A stretch of DNA of 64,000 nt from Ampullaceana balthica (lineage: Eukaryota > Mollusca > Gastropoda > Lymnaeidae): NCBI GenBank assembly GCA_944989445.1, contig CALYLW010000181.1, positions 647,764 through 711,763 of the forward strand, read 5' to 3'. Position numbers and translations under genes: made by a program. The notes beneath the pieces are model-generated. The model was not told the DNA's origin and made no database searches. It saw only the letters and a program-made list of their open reading frames with translations. Shown piece after piece: positions 13,601 through 27,700 of the stretch; position 1 is the first letter of the stretch, and each line of letters starts with the position of its first letter.

Positions 13601-15734
13601 GTCCAGTTATGTTATCTTATCTTATCTTATGTTACATGTAAATATTTGAAAATCAGACATTAGGCGTTGAATCTTTCAAACACTTCATTGGAAAAAAAAA
13701 TAATCTGCTTACGACAATTCTGAAATGATTTAAAATAAGTTAAAGCTGGTGGTCTCAAAACAATATACAAGTAGAGGCCAACGTGTGTAAATACTTCTTC
13801 ATGGCTGGAAAATATACAGAAGTTTAAGAAAAAATCAAAGATTTAAATCTCAATGTCAAATTAAATTATTAGTACGACATACAAAAAGCTAAACGAACGC
13901 AGGAACTTTTCTAGTCACAATGAAATCTTTTTCTTTTCAATTTTTTATTTATTTATTTGATTGTTTTGACATTTTTTACGAAGTAATTGGTGCCCAAAAT
14001 TACTTATAATCGTATAGTGCTAATACAATGCTTTGCTACTCACAGAGAAACTAATTAAATTCTTAAAGGATTCTTTGAATTTAACTAAAATTGTATTTGG
14101 AGACCTTATTTTAATTGAATCTTCCAGTCAAAGTGCGAGAGAGCAAATTTTCGGCGATAAAAGCAAATATGTAGAATGTAGACATATGCCCAAAAAAAAA
14201 CAGTTGAACGTAAGTATATTTCTTAAATTCGTTTGAGTTTTGGCATGTTACATAATTCGGAAAACAGATATTATTTTCGTACACCAGCTAATCTACTATA
14301 CTTTGAAATTGTGCCTTTAAATGAGAGTATAAACGTATCTCACACTGTGAAAGGAGGATTATTTACCTCATGGGTAAAGAAAAATAATGAAATAATTCAC
14401 CCACTTGATTTATCCAAGTTTATTAAGATATTTGGGCTCGAAGCTATCCTGCCTGATATAATATATTAACAATGAATTTTCCTTATAAATTTTGTCATTA
14501 GTAATTAGTAATGCCAGATGCGCGAAAAGATTCTCTCAAATTAAGCTTCCTAGTGTCCTAATAAAAAATAATCAAAAAATCAACATATTTTTCTGGGAGG
14601 GGGCGGTAAACCTGGTTTCTGCCCCGGTGGCACATATCCACGCTACGCCGCTGAGGATAAAAAACAATGTTTTCGCTGGGGCTTGAACCCAGGACCATCG
14701 ACGTATGAGGTGGACGTGATAACCAGTACACTACGAATCTCACATTTACTGTGAAAGGACAATGCAAGTGAACGCAAGTGCATTGTTGCCACCCACTCCC
14801 CCCCCCCGTTTTTTTTTCATTTCATCCCACCACGCTTGCCAACAGTGTTTAGTTGACCTGGGCGAGGGTCATTCGTCATGCTCTGTTGCCCATACTTGCA
14901 GCTTGTTGCCTCGCAGGGTCCGACCACGAAGAGAATCACATATATAGATAGATGAAGTTTTATATTATCTCTGTGTTTCTCTATGTCCTTATGCTAGTCT
15001 GTCACGCGGTGCGTATTATATTGAATATAACTTTTATAATATTTTCACGATCTGTAAATGTTTATGCTAGACAGTCCCTCTTTAAACCCCATCAACTGTG
15101 GCTTCTTTGCTTAAAGTATGTGGAGGATGTGTGAATGGAGGCACTTTCAAGTTTCAGTAATGGTGCAATAGAGTCTAGACAGGAGTTGTTCAATAAATCA
15201 AAAGTTAATGGATGAGATGGATCTAGTCCAGGTCTCCTTGATTCTTTATTTCCAATCCACTCCATAAACTCGATAATTGAAATACTGGTTAAGGACACAA
15301 TATGTGTGTAGCCACCCCTTTGAACTATGTCTAATCGTAGCTTCGGTGTCACGGCCAATGTTTCCTTTAACTTTACGGTGCGCGGCTGCGCAGTAGCTTA
15401 GATATACCTTGCAGAATTTTGTTTTGAAATATTGCACCAAAATAAATAAATGAATAGTGTGAAACTTTGCACATGAGTTGTTTTTTTCTTTGCACACGGA
15501 CCAACGAACGTTAGAGGGAACATCCGTCAGGGCCAGGGTGATTTCGTCTACAAACCCCATCCATATCTGCTGCAAATCTCGATCCTGGGGATCTGATGGT
15601 AGCAGGCAAACGAAAATATCACACAGATAGAATTAATGGTTGTTTATTTATGTTTTTGTGTGTATGTATGTCGTGAGTGTGTGCGCGCGTGCGCGTGCGT
15701 GTACGTGTGCGTGTGTGCGTGAGTGTGTGTGTGA

Positions 15735-15797
<63 letters not shown>

Positions 15798-18700
15798 GCA
15801 CTTTAGCATCACTTGATAATACAAGAATAATAACAAGAAGGTGACCAAGATTCTTTAAAATCCTTATACCTTGATGTGGTCACGTGACATGACATCTCGA
15901 CGACTACCAAAACAAGGCCCAAATATCGATACTAATTTTTTTCGAAGTGTTACTTGCTAGGGTGGTTAAGAAAGTACGATTGTAGCAAACACTAGACGCC
16001 CCGCGGCGTAGAATACGCCGTAGACTTGCTCATGGAGAGTGCAAAGAAAGTGTAGAATGAACGGACACCCCTAACTTCTATGAAGTCAGCTATAAAACGA
16101 TAATCGGTTTAAAATCGGAGTTACATAATCGATAATCGGTTTTTCACCCAAAAAAACAGCAACAACAACACGCAATTAACAACCTTAACTATGACTAACC
16201 CTCGCTAGGATCGGCCAATCACAGATTATGTTTAAGGGATGGTAGTATTAAATGGGAGGCGGGTAACAACAACCTCAGTGTGCATGTCTTTACGTTTACT
16301 AGTTATTTTTTATTTACTTAGTGCTGCTTTTTGTGTCTGTACTCTCACCCCCCCCCCAACCATTCTTTGCACTGTCTGTGATGAGCAAGTCTGCGGCATA
16401 TGCTACGCCGCGGGCTCTCCAGAGTTCCTTCTTTTCATTCACTCACAGTCGTTTGCCCAAACCCACCCCATTTTGACAACTTTGTCTTTCAGGAAGTCTT
16501 CACCCGTCACTAAATCATTAGCGGCGTATGCTACGCCGCGGGTCAGCTAGTCTTGGCAATAAAGGGATGAAAGAACGGGGATAAACAGACATTTTTAAAA
16601 ATTAAACAAAAAACAATTTTTTCGCTGGGGCTTGAACCCAGGACCTTCCCCGTATAAGGCGGCCGTGATAACCAGTACTCTACGAATCTCACGTTAGTCT
16701 GTGAAGGAACAATGCAAGTGAAACGCAAGGACCATTGTTGGTCTCGATACATTGGTCGACCCCAGCGAGTGTCATTCGTCATGCTCGGTTGCACATACTT
16801 GCGTCGTGGTGTCTCGCATGGTTCCATGAAGAGAATTATATATATATAGAATATATATAGATGGGAATTCAACAGACGTTAGAAATTTATACGATTGGAG
16901 CAACATGTATAATGGGATTGACGTTCGGGTCAATTTACTTTCATTTTATCATCTACAGAATCAGCTTTAAGTACAGGTATGCTTGTGATGCTGATGTCTA
17001 TGGTCAGCTTTGTAACTGCCGGCCACAAAACACGTCTACTGGACATTACACATGTGACGCTGTGACAGGGGAGAAGATCTGCCTGCAGGGTGTGTAGGAA
17101 TGGAGAGATTAAAAGATTGCTTTCGTTTTTGACTAAAATTGTTAGGATAAATGAATTTTATATTTTCTTAACAGCATTGAACATTCAGGCACAATCCACC
17201 TAAATCATGTAAAGAAAAGTTTAACAATTAATTTGTAATTTTATTTTCATAATTTTGTCCGGATTCGCAACTTAACTAATTAGTTGGGTTTTTTTCGTTT
17301 CAAGCCAATTAATTTTTTTTTAAATGCTATTTTTTAAAGGGAAAAAAGACGTAATAATTATTGCTCATTTTGAATGCCTGTAATGACGGCTATGTCACCA
17401 ATAATTTCAACCAATTATATGAAGATTTGAATGTTCTCCATTTGTGTTCTATGTAGGATGGCAGGGTATTAATTGCGCAGATGATATTGATGAGTGTAAG
17501 CAAAATTACTGCGCCAACGGACTATGTCAAAATTTACCTGGAGATGTCACCTGCATTTGTCCTGGTAATTACACAGGTAAAGGAGGGAAAAGATAGTAAT
17601 CATGAGACAGAAATTATAAGGTAGACATTTTTTACTATTTATGTAGATATGAACACAAAAATAGACTGCAAGGAAAGATCACGAGAAAAACAGATAAAAA
17701 TCAAAAGAGTATGAGGGGTAGAAAAAAGAGTTTTCTAGAAGAAAGAGAAAAGGATTGATATTTAGATGAAAGTGTATATGATTTTAAAACTTTTTCGAAA
17801 ATTTAAAATGGAAAGATTGTGTCTGTTGTGCACGATATTGACAATAATCAGTTGCTTTTTTAATTGAAAGGTATTTTGCCTTAAAAACCTGATCCTTAAA
17901 TAACAAAGGATTTCTTGTCTTCTGCTGAGATGACAGGGAACCTGGGTAATTGGAAATGGCATTGGCAGGGGGCAATGATCGGTGGTTATTAATTGTGGAA
18001 TTTGGAGGTGGCAATTAGAGCTGGCGCTGGGAGGAGGTAGTAAGAGTATGAAATGAGAAGGGGTAATGAGAGGTAAAAATGTGAAGTGATAATGACAGAA
18101 AGGCCCGGTCAAAATGGCCCCGGACAAATTGTTTAAATTTTTAACACAAAATGTACCAATTTTTTTAATTTATTTTTTCATTTAACCTTTTGTCAATTTT
18201 TTCATCTTTTAAAAAAAGTGGTCAAATTGTAAAATTATTTCTTGCGATGCTATTATATTAATTATTCTCAACAAACAACCGTGACTTGGTACCATATCGA
18301 GTAACTGCTATTAAATTCTTTCTTGTGATGTCATTATTATCAGTGGCGTAGCGAGGGGAGGCAAGGGGTGCGAATGCCCCAGGCGGCACTTTGCCAGGGG
18401 CGGCGAATTCCCAGTAGTTTTTTTTATTAAGTTTCTATCAATGAAAATTTTATAAGAAGGTGAAGCTTTTAATCAATATAAAATTACAGCCAAATAAGAA
18501 ATTAATAAAAGAAATAAAGGAACTATCTTAAAGAATGTGAACATTTCAACTGCCAAAACTTCATAAATTATTCTGATACTAATGCTACTGTTCCGAAAAA
18601 CCAGAGCCTGATGTGGTATCAACTGAACTGGTTCTTAAAATTTGACAGCTTTTCCTGTTGTAAATGCAAATCTGACTGTATCCTATCAATTTGAAACATG

Positions 18701-21700
18701 AGCGAATCGTTTCTCCGAGCGGCACATTGTTGGGGGGGGGGAGGGCGTGAGGGCGGAAAATTCCTCCTTGTTAATTAGCTTCTAAAAATAAATAACGTTA
18801 TAATAAAGTTGAACGAAATTAAAGAAAAAAAAAGATTTTTTTTTAAAGGAAGAAACTATATTAAAATTCGTGGACGTTTCTAATTCCAAAATTTCCAACT
18901 CCTATTCTTTTATTAATCTAAAGACTTCTAATTCTAATGCTACTGAGCTGAAAAACCTTGGGGCAGAAGTAGTGTACGAACATGATAATTATGTGCTGGT
19001 ACATTTATCGATTTTAACGTGGGTAAACTACTGGAACAAAGTTGTTGGCGTAGTTAAATGGTTTATTCTTTCAAAGCAAAATTATTTTATTGTTAATGTC
19101 TTTATTTTGTGGAATAAATAATATCCATGAATAAAATTGCTTATCTAATGGAATTTAAACTTGGCACACAAACACAAAAGTAGCCACTCATGAACAAGTG
19201 CTCAACATTACCAAAGTTTTTTGCAATTGGAAAGAATCAGAAATTGGATTAAAAGAACAGACTATTAATAACGAACAAAACAAAGTGGCAAGAGGTTCTT
19301 ATGACATTTCTGAAATTAAAATAAATTAATCATAATCTTAAAATAATGGACTGCAGAGGCCCTACTTGTGTAAATACTTTTTCATGGCTGAAAAGTTTGC
19401 AGGAGTTCAAGAAAGACGCAAATGTCAATGTTAACTCTCGCTCATCATTTAACCAAATTTCTTTACATGATATGCCTACTGAAACAAACTCTCTAACTAT
19501 TTTAGTACACTAGAATGTTATTACGCATTCTTTTCCATGTCCATACTTCGTTTGAAATATCACACTGCTTCTACAAGCAATGCATTAAACAGAATTCAGG
19601 ATACAAAATAGTGAGTATACCACTGAGCCATTTTGAGGTTATTTTTAAAGCTATAGAAGAATTGATAAATGCAGAAAAAAGCTCAACACACGAACTGAAG
19701 CAGGAACTTTGATAGTCAAAATGGAATCTTTTTATTTCCTAATTTATATCAAAGATGTCCGAAATTATTTACAAACGTATAGTGTAAAAATTGCTTAACA
19801 GAGGCTTCTCACAGAGAAACTAATGGAATACTAAAGGATGCTTTGGCATTTAATAAAATTTTATGTGGAAACCTCATTGTTTTAATCGAATCTTTTAATC
19901 ATAGAACGAGAGAGCAAATGTTTGGTGATCGAAGGGAATATCTTCCATGCTGTGAAGAAAAACAAGTTGAGAAGAAAGTAATATTCTCCATAACAGGTGA
20001 TTACTGTAGAAATTCGTGTGAGTTTTTGGCAGTTAAATCGAATTTAGAGAACAGATACGATTTTCGTACACCAACTATAATATACTTTGGCTTTGAAATG
20101 TTGCCTTCAAATTAGAGTATACAAATATTTCACTTGTCATTGTCAAAAAAGGAATATTTTAACCCCATGAGTAAAAAGCAGAATAAATGAATTCAAGACC
20201 AGTTAACTTATTCAACTAATTTTTTAAAGTTAAAAGTTATTTAAGGCTAGTAGTTCCCCAGCCTAAAATAAAATCATTCATTCGAAAATTCTTAAATTCT
20301 TAAAAAATGCAAGGTGTTAAAACAGCTTATCTAAAATTAAGATAATAAAATTAATTAAGATAAATTATAAATACACCAATATTATCTAATCAATAGTTAT
20401 TTTGGCTATTGAGCGTGGTGTGCTATGGCGGATTAAGGGGGGAGGGACTGAACGGGCTAAAGCCAGGGGCCCCCGATGATTTAGGGGCCCCCAAATTCAG
20501 TATAATTTATATTAAAGGTGGACAAATGTTTGCATGAATCCCTAAAAATATCATAAATTAAATAAATTAATAAAATCTATCTATTAATCTGATCGCTATT
20601 CGGACCGGTAGCCCCATTATCGAAAAACTTGATTTGATTGGCTCAATAAGAGAAAATATTAATAAATACTATTTATATCTTTTAAATTTTGTTCAAACAT
20701 CAAGATCTCGTGGTCTTGAGGCAACGTGTTGTCTTGTGGCGCAAGCGGTAGCGGGTTCGATTCCTGGCGGGGTAATATGTGTTTTTTTTCATTTGTCTTT
20801 TTTTTAAATTATCTATTTACACTCCATTTTAGTTTCCAAGCAAACAGTTATTTCTTTGTGTTCGGTTTTTTTTATGAATCCGATCCCGGAGTACAGACAC
20901 ATTATGAACAAGAAACCAATGGACGATCTAGTTACAAGTTACAGTCTTATATTAGCTGCTAGAAATCATTTTACAGGGACGCTAGTTGGATAGGGCCCCA
21001 GTTTGAATTGCAGCCAGGGGCCCCGTGCAGTCTTAATCCGCCCCTGGTGGTATGGCTCAAAACATTGATACATGAATGATTGTGCAATGAGGAAAAAAGT
21101 AAAACTTCAATTTCATTCCAGAAGTGAAGCTTTTCTCTTTATTTCTAACATAAATACTTATTGTTTCCTTATTATTACTTTTTTATAAAGACCATTTTTA
21201 CTTTAGGGGCCATCCATAAATGACATCACGCGATTTTGGTCAATTTTACCCCCTCCCCCTCGTAACACTTCGTCACAAAAACTGAGACCTCCCCTCCAAT
21301 ATGACGTCACGAAGCTGTGATTCACCCATAAAAGCAATATTTCCTATTTGAAAATGAGCATGTTTCAAATCAATTTATTGTCATTTTAGTATTTTTTTAG
21401 TATAAGACTGCACTCTTATATCGTAACACGCGTGAATCCATGCAAAACGTCATACAATAAAAAGTAAGAATCGAATATTTAAGTGGAAGTTTGATAAAAA
21501 GTAACGTGTTTTGAGGTGACGTTACAATTCTTAAACTCACTCCCCCTCCCCCTCGTCACACATCTCACAATTGTGGGGACCCCCCCCCCACTTCCTCCCT
21601 GGTGGGTGACGTTATTTATGGACTGACCCTTATAGCATTAACATATTTTTCGGCAAATTTGGGTTCTGCCCCGGGCGGCACACACCCATGCTACGCCGCT

Positions 21701-24700
21701 GATTATTATTGTTTCTTGTGAACTAAACCTGACGCTGAATCGGTGAGTAAAAATACTTAAATAATATTTGATTGTATTTTCAACTATGAATCCATCTATT
21801 AGTCCAGGACCTTTTTGTCGGTTAACCGCAACCCCTTTTTTTTTATGAGCAAGTTTCTTCGTTCATGTTTCATGGCAATGTTTCTATTTGATTTAAAAGC
21901 TTTTTATACTACCTATTAATTTTTTTAACACCACATTTTGATTGTATATTGTATTCAAATAGGTAAAAATTGCAACCAGGAGTGTTCGTCTCCACCTTGC
22001 GAAGACGGTGGTTGCTTCTTGCAACCGTGTAAAAACAATCGCACATGTAACATCATGTAAGTTCTCTTGTAAGGCTTATACAATTATTATTTCTTATTGA
22101 AAATTTATAATTTGTTTACCAAAAAAATATTTTTAAAAATTAAACTCTTAAAAAATAAGCCATCCCATCGTCTACATCAGTGTTGTACCCCGGAAATTAC
22201 AGCAGTGACTGCTTTCGTTCACTTTGTACTTGCTGAAGTGGATTAATAGAAGACGCAATGAAGCACTCCGCAGACTTTTTTTAAAATGCTTCTCAGACTT
22301 ATAAATCTGTAAATGGTAAATGATTAAACATTTACGTCAAGTGGTTTTAAAAAAAATTAAAATGATGTAATGACTAACTACCTTGATGATATTGATGAAA
22401 TTAGAAGTAAATTAAATGCTTATTTGGTTGTCTTGAATTTTATTAAATTAGCTCATTCAAGACGAATCAGTCTTTTGGCACAATTCATGGAAAACTGTAC
22501 ACCGTTCGCGTAGTTTGTACTGTATTGAAGATTTATGGTGCAGCCACTCGCTAACAGTTACAGTTTTAAACCACTTAATGGAGATTTTATTCTTCATATT
22601 TCTTCATTGCCACTTAAAGGACTAAAACATGGTAGAAAATATTACGATTTGATAGGTGACCTTTGAAACGCATCTATTTTTTTAAAATAATTAATTATTT
22701 TTCATGTGGTTCAAAAGAGCTTTAATTGTAACAAAATTGTTGATGGCCGCCAGAACTAACAGGGGTGCTGTATGTGTTTGCCAGTATCCATTGACTGGGG
22801 CTTACTGCGAGACACTGGTAACACAGCCACCAACTACAACTACAGAAATGCCAAGTAAGTGATAACAAGAGAAGAAACACCAAGTTACCCTAGGCCTGTC
22901 AAAGGGTACCTGAGAACCCGGGTACCCGTTGCCGTGCGATTAGCCTGGTAGTAAAATTTGCTTTGACACTAACTTTGCTTTGAAATACGCCGACATTGGT
23001 TTAACGATATAGACCAGCCAATGCTGTTTATCCACCCCCTCCCCTCCTCCCTCCACTCCTATAACCCGCACCCTTTCCCCTATCGCTTGGATTTCTTGTG
23101 TTCGTTAACAATTGTGCCTAGCCCCAAAACTGATTTTAATAATACACCTAAAGTTGTCAGTTTTTAAAGTCAATAAATTAAATTGTTACTAAAAAGTGTA
23201 AGATGGGTAAGACGTCGGCTGTGTGGCTACTTTGTGAAATGAGGTGCATGGATGATGGCTAGGTAGCATTGTATAGCGGTCATGATGGGACAATTATGCG
23301 ATGTTTTGAACAGGTAACCCGGGTACCCGTTCGAAATTTGGATGGGTACCCGGGCAGCTTTTTTTTTCAACAATGTTGACAGCCCTAGTTACCACTTGCT
23401 TAAGAAGGCTAGGTAGCTGTGATGGACCACCAAGAATGTATTATAAAGGTATATTGATGACTTAATTTCGAATGACTCAAATGTTTCGTAAATGACTTTG
23501 AAAATCATGGCTACCGACCCGATGGCATTATTACTATATATAGCTACACCACTGAAAGTACGTTTCAACATATTCCCACTTTAATTCTTTAAAATAAGAT
23601 ATGTATAAATAATATTATTGTATTAATGTACTTTTAAAAAATTAATTCTAATATTTATACTTTGGGTATAAAGATTCGCCATTTAAACACGTGTAATCTG
23701 ATGTTTGCTACACATCTTTGATATCCAATATCTCTGATAACGTCAGTCTTTTTTGTTACCATCAGCACATATATGTACAGATTTAACAAATTTAACTCAC
23801 TATTTTACTATTTTTACATGATTTATTTGATAGAGGTCACGCTTAAGTTCGAATATTTTTCTTTAAAAAACGTATTTACTTCTGCCCAAAATGTATTTTC
23901 TTTTAAAATTACATCTTTTCCCAAAATATTATAGACACAACAGATGCGCTAAAAACGGACACTGACAATCAAGCTCAGGTAACTCCCTTACATTATTCAA
24001 AGTATCAATAATTATATATACCTACAGCAAACAAATAGTTTATTATTCGGGGGATCGGGAAAGCTACGGCTTTCAATGAAACGATTCATAAGAGCGAAAA
24101 TTATCACCACTATAATTTCTTTTATAGCGTTGCATCCAAAATTGAGACTGCATCACAAGTATCGGAATACAATAAATTTCAGTCTTATTATGTTCTGAGC
24201 TTATTGTATTATTGCAAAAGATTTTGTATTCGTGTTTTAGAATGCAGTTACTTTTTTTAAAATAAGTGTTTGATTTATAAAATGCAAATACTAATTGTTG
24301 TCTTTTTTCTTGTAAATTTCTTTTGAATTTTGAATATCCTTTTAGAATTATTTCAAATTATTATATTATATAAATATAAATTATTATATATTAATATATA
24401 TTATTTTCTATAAACAAACTGACATGATAAATGCATACATATATACTTATGTATATGCATATGGTTATATCAATAGCGGCTGGATAGCAAAGCCGGTAGT
24501 GCACTTGCCTCACAAGCTGAGGTGCGTGGGATCTAGCCCACGCTAAGCCACATTATAAAGTTTGATATATGTTTATCGGTAAAAAAAAATCCCTCGCTGA
24601 CTTGGAGAGGAGATGGGCGACGCCAAGTGTACCAAGCCCCGAGATAGTTCTAATGGAAACCCCCTACGGCCACAAAAAATATATATCAATATATATAATT

Positions 24701-27700
24701 TGCTATGTATGTTCGTGTTCGTTCGTAACGTTATTTGTCTCTACATTTTCTGATTATTTACTTTTTAAAACTGATTTCAGCTGAAATATATTTATTTTGA
24801 AAACTTCCGTCATTTTTGACGGGTAATAATAAACTAGTAAAAAAGTATATATATACTTTCCCCGGGTTTAAGATAAGGTTTCCTGTAGAAGCGTACAGTA
24901 CTGTTTATTTCCATGCAATAAAGGGTACATTTAACTTAAAGCAATGTGATAGACAACATTTTTGGCAGTTCCATTTGGAGTGTGTACAAAAGGATTTTCC
25001 TCTTTCCAACTCTGGAGCAGGCCACATACAATTGTCCATGAGAAAAGCATGGTGTCTGCAAGTCTATACCAGCAATCCCAAGAGACTGAGTGATAATTTA
25101 TATAATTTTTTTTACCTGTTACCATCGCCAAATGATACTTAACAACCACCGAAAGTTTCATGCTTCTACCTACACGGCCCCCAGTATCTTATATATATGG
25201 AACGAAATCTGTTTAAGAACTTTTCCCATCGAATTTTGTCTATGTGTACCAAATTTCACGTTATTTGGTTGTATGGATATTGATTTATTAGGGAACAGAC
25301 AAACACACAACAGATGCGTCTTATATGTATAACATTTTGGCCCCCGGCCCCCCCAGTTAGTGATAAAAAATATTTTCGACTGCTACCATCGCGGGAGGGT
25401 ACTCAACAACTTTCCAAAGTTTATGTTTGTACCTACAAAGAAATATGAGGAATTCGTGTTGATTCAGTTTTATATAGTCCATAAAAGAAAAAAACGGTCT
25501 TAGGCCCCCGGCCACCCATGAGTCAAATTTTTTAAAATTAGTTCGCCAATTATCGTCATAAGAGTGTATTCAGCAAGTTCCCAAAGTTTCATGCTTCTAC
25601 CTTTACGGGAAGTTGAAGAATTAATGTTCAGTCAGTTTTACATATAAGAAAAAAACTAACTTAGGGCCCCCGGCCCCCAGTAAGTGATGATTTTATAATT
25701 TTTTTTAACATGTTACCATCGCCAAATGATACTTAACAACTACCGAAAGTTTTATGCTTCTACCTACACGGGAAATATGATATTTTTTTATTTTTTTTTA
25801 TAGAGCTCATATAAGGAAAAACTACATTTTGGGCCCCCGGCCACCAGTATCTTATATATATGGAACGAAACCTTTTTAATAACCTTTCCGGTATAATTTT
25901 GTGTACGTGTACCAAATTTCACTTTATTTGGTTGTCTGGATCTTGAGTTAATAGGGAACATCCAGACAGGCGACAGACAACAAATGCGGTTTATATGTAT
26001 ACTAGGGGCAAGTACCCGGCTTTCCCGGGTTTAACAACAACAGCAACAACAACAAAAACAACAACAGCAACAAAACAACAAAAACAAACAACAAAAACAA
26101 AACAACAACAAACAACAACTACAACAACAACAGCAACAACAACAAAGCAACAACAACAAAACAACAACTACAACAACAACAGCAACAACAACAGCAACAA
26201 CGACAAAAACAACAACAGAAACAGCAACAGCAACAAAACAACAAAAACAAAACAACAACAAAAACAACAAAATCAACAAAAAAACAACAACAAAACAACT
26301 ACAACAACAACAGCAACAACAACAAAGCAACAACAACAAAACAACAACTACAACAGCAACAACAACAAAGCAACAACAACATGAAGGACATTGTCGTCGC
26401 AGGGCAAGGGATGTGGACAACAACAACAACAGCAAAAACAACACAAAAGCAACAACAGCAACAACAACAAAAACAAAACAACAACAAAAACATGAACAAC
26501 AAAACAACAACAAAACAACAAGAAAGCAACAACAACTACAACAACAGCAACAACAACACAGCAACAACAACAAAACAACAACTACAACAACAAAAGCAAC
26601 AACAAAAGCAACAACAACAAAGCAACAACAACAAAGCAACAACAATAGCAAAACAATTATTTTATGGCGATAGTTGCCTTCTTGTTAATCTTGACACCAA
26701 AATGTTTATTATTTTGCGTCATTATTTTACGTCTTAATTTTCAATAATTTTTATTTTATATAGCTCATATAAGGAAAAACTACATTTTGGGCCCCCGGCC
26801 CCCAGTATCTTATATATATGGAACGAAACCTGTTTAATAACCCTTCCGGTATAATTTTGTGTACGTGTACCAAATTTCACGTTATTTGGTTGTCTGGATC
26901 TTGAGTTATTAGGGAACAGACAGACAGACAGACAACAAATGCGTCTTATATATATAGAGACTAGGGGCAAGTACCCGGCTATGCCCGGGTTTAACAACAA
27001 CAGCAACAACAACAAAAACAACAACAGCAACAAAACAACAAAATCAAACAACAAAAACAAAACAACAACAAACAACAACTACAACAACATCAGCAACAAC
27101 AACAAAGCAACAACAACAAAACAACAACTACAACAACAACAGCAACAACAACAGCAACAACGACAAAAACAACAACAGAAACAGCAACAGCAACAAAACA
27201 ACAAAAACAAAACAACAACAAAAACAACAAAATTAACAACAAAACAACAACAAAACAACTACAACAACAACAGCAACAACAACAAAGCAACAACAACAAA
27301 ACAACAACTACAACAGCAACAACAACAAAGCAACAACAACATGAAGGGCATTGTCGTCGCAGGGCAAGGGATGTGGACAACAACAACAACAGCAAAAACA
27401 ACACAAAAGCAACAACAGCAAAAGCAACAACAACAGAAACAACAACAGCAAAAACAACAAAAACAACCACAAAAACAAAACAACAGCAAAAACAACAAAA
27501 ACAAAACAACAACAAAATCATCAACAAAAAAACAACAACAAAACAACAACAACAACAGCAACAACAACAAAGCAACAACAACAAAACAACAACTACAACA
27601 ACAAAAGCAACAACAAAAGCAACAACAACAAATCAGCAACAATAGCAAAACAATTATTTTATGGCGATAGTCGCCTTCTTGTTAATCTCGACACCAAAAT

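Larger units (their letters stand above)
18341..21701. mobile_element. hAT element with two nested insertions, inside the DSL gene intron
   Basis: It starts CAGTGGCGTAGCG and ends ATGCTACGCCGCTG, flanked by ATTATTAT at 18333-18340 and 21702-21709. Coding remnants (18870-19121, 19515-19712, 19843-20115) are in several frames. Insertions at 20423-21046 and 21206-21629 lie in its 3' part. It accounts for most of the 4.4-kb intron. Confidence 0.88.

Noticed and set aside
15619..15848. His-Thr repeat frames on the minus strand
   Set aside because: Translated GT repeat.
17762..18127. 121-codon minus-strand frame
   Set aside because: It lies in the intron after the first EGF exon and has a low-complexity Pro/Leu/His composition from a purine-rich plus strand. 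No domain.
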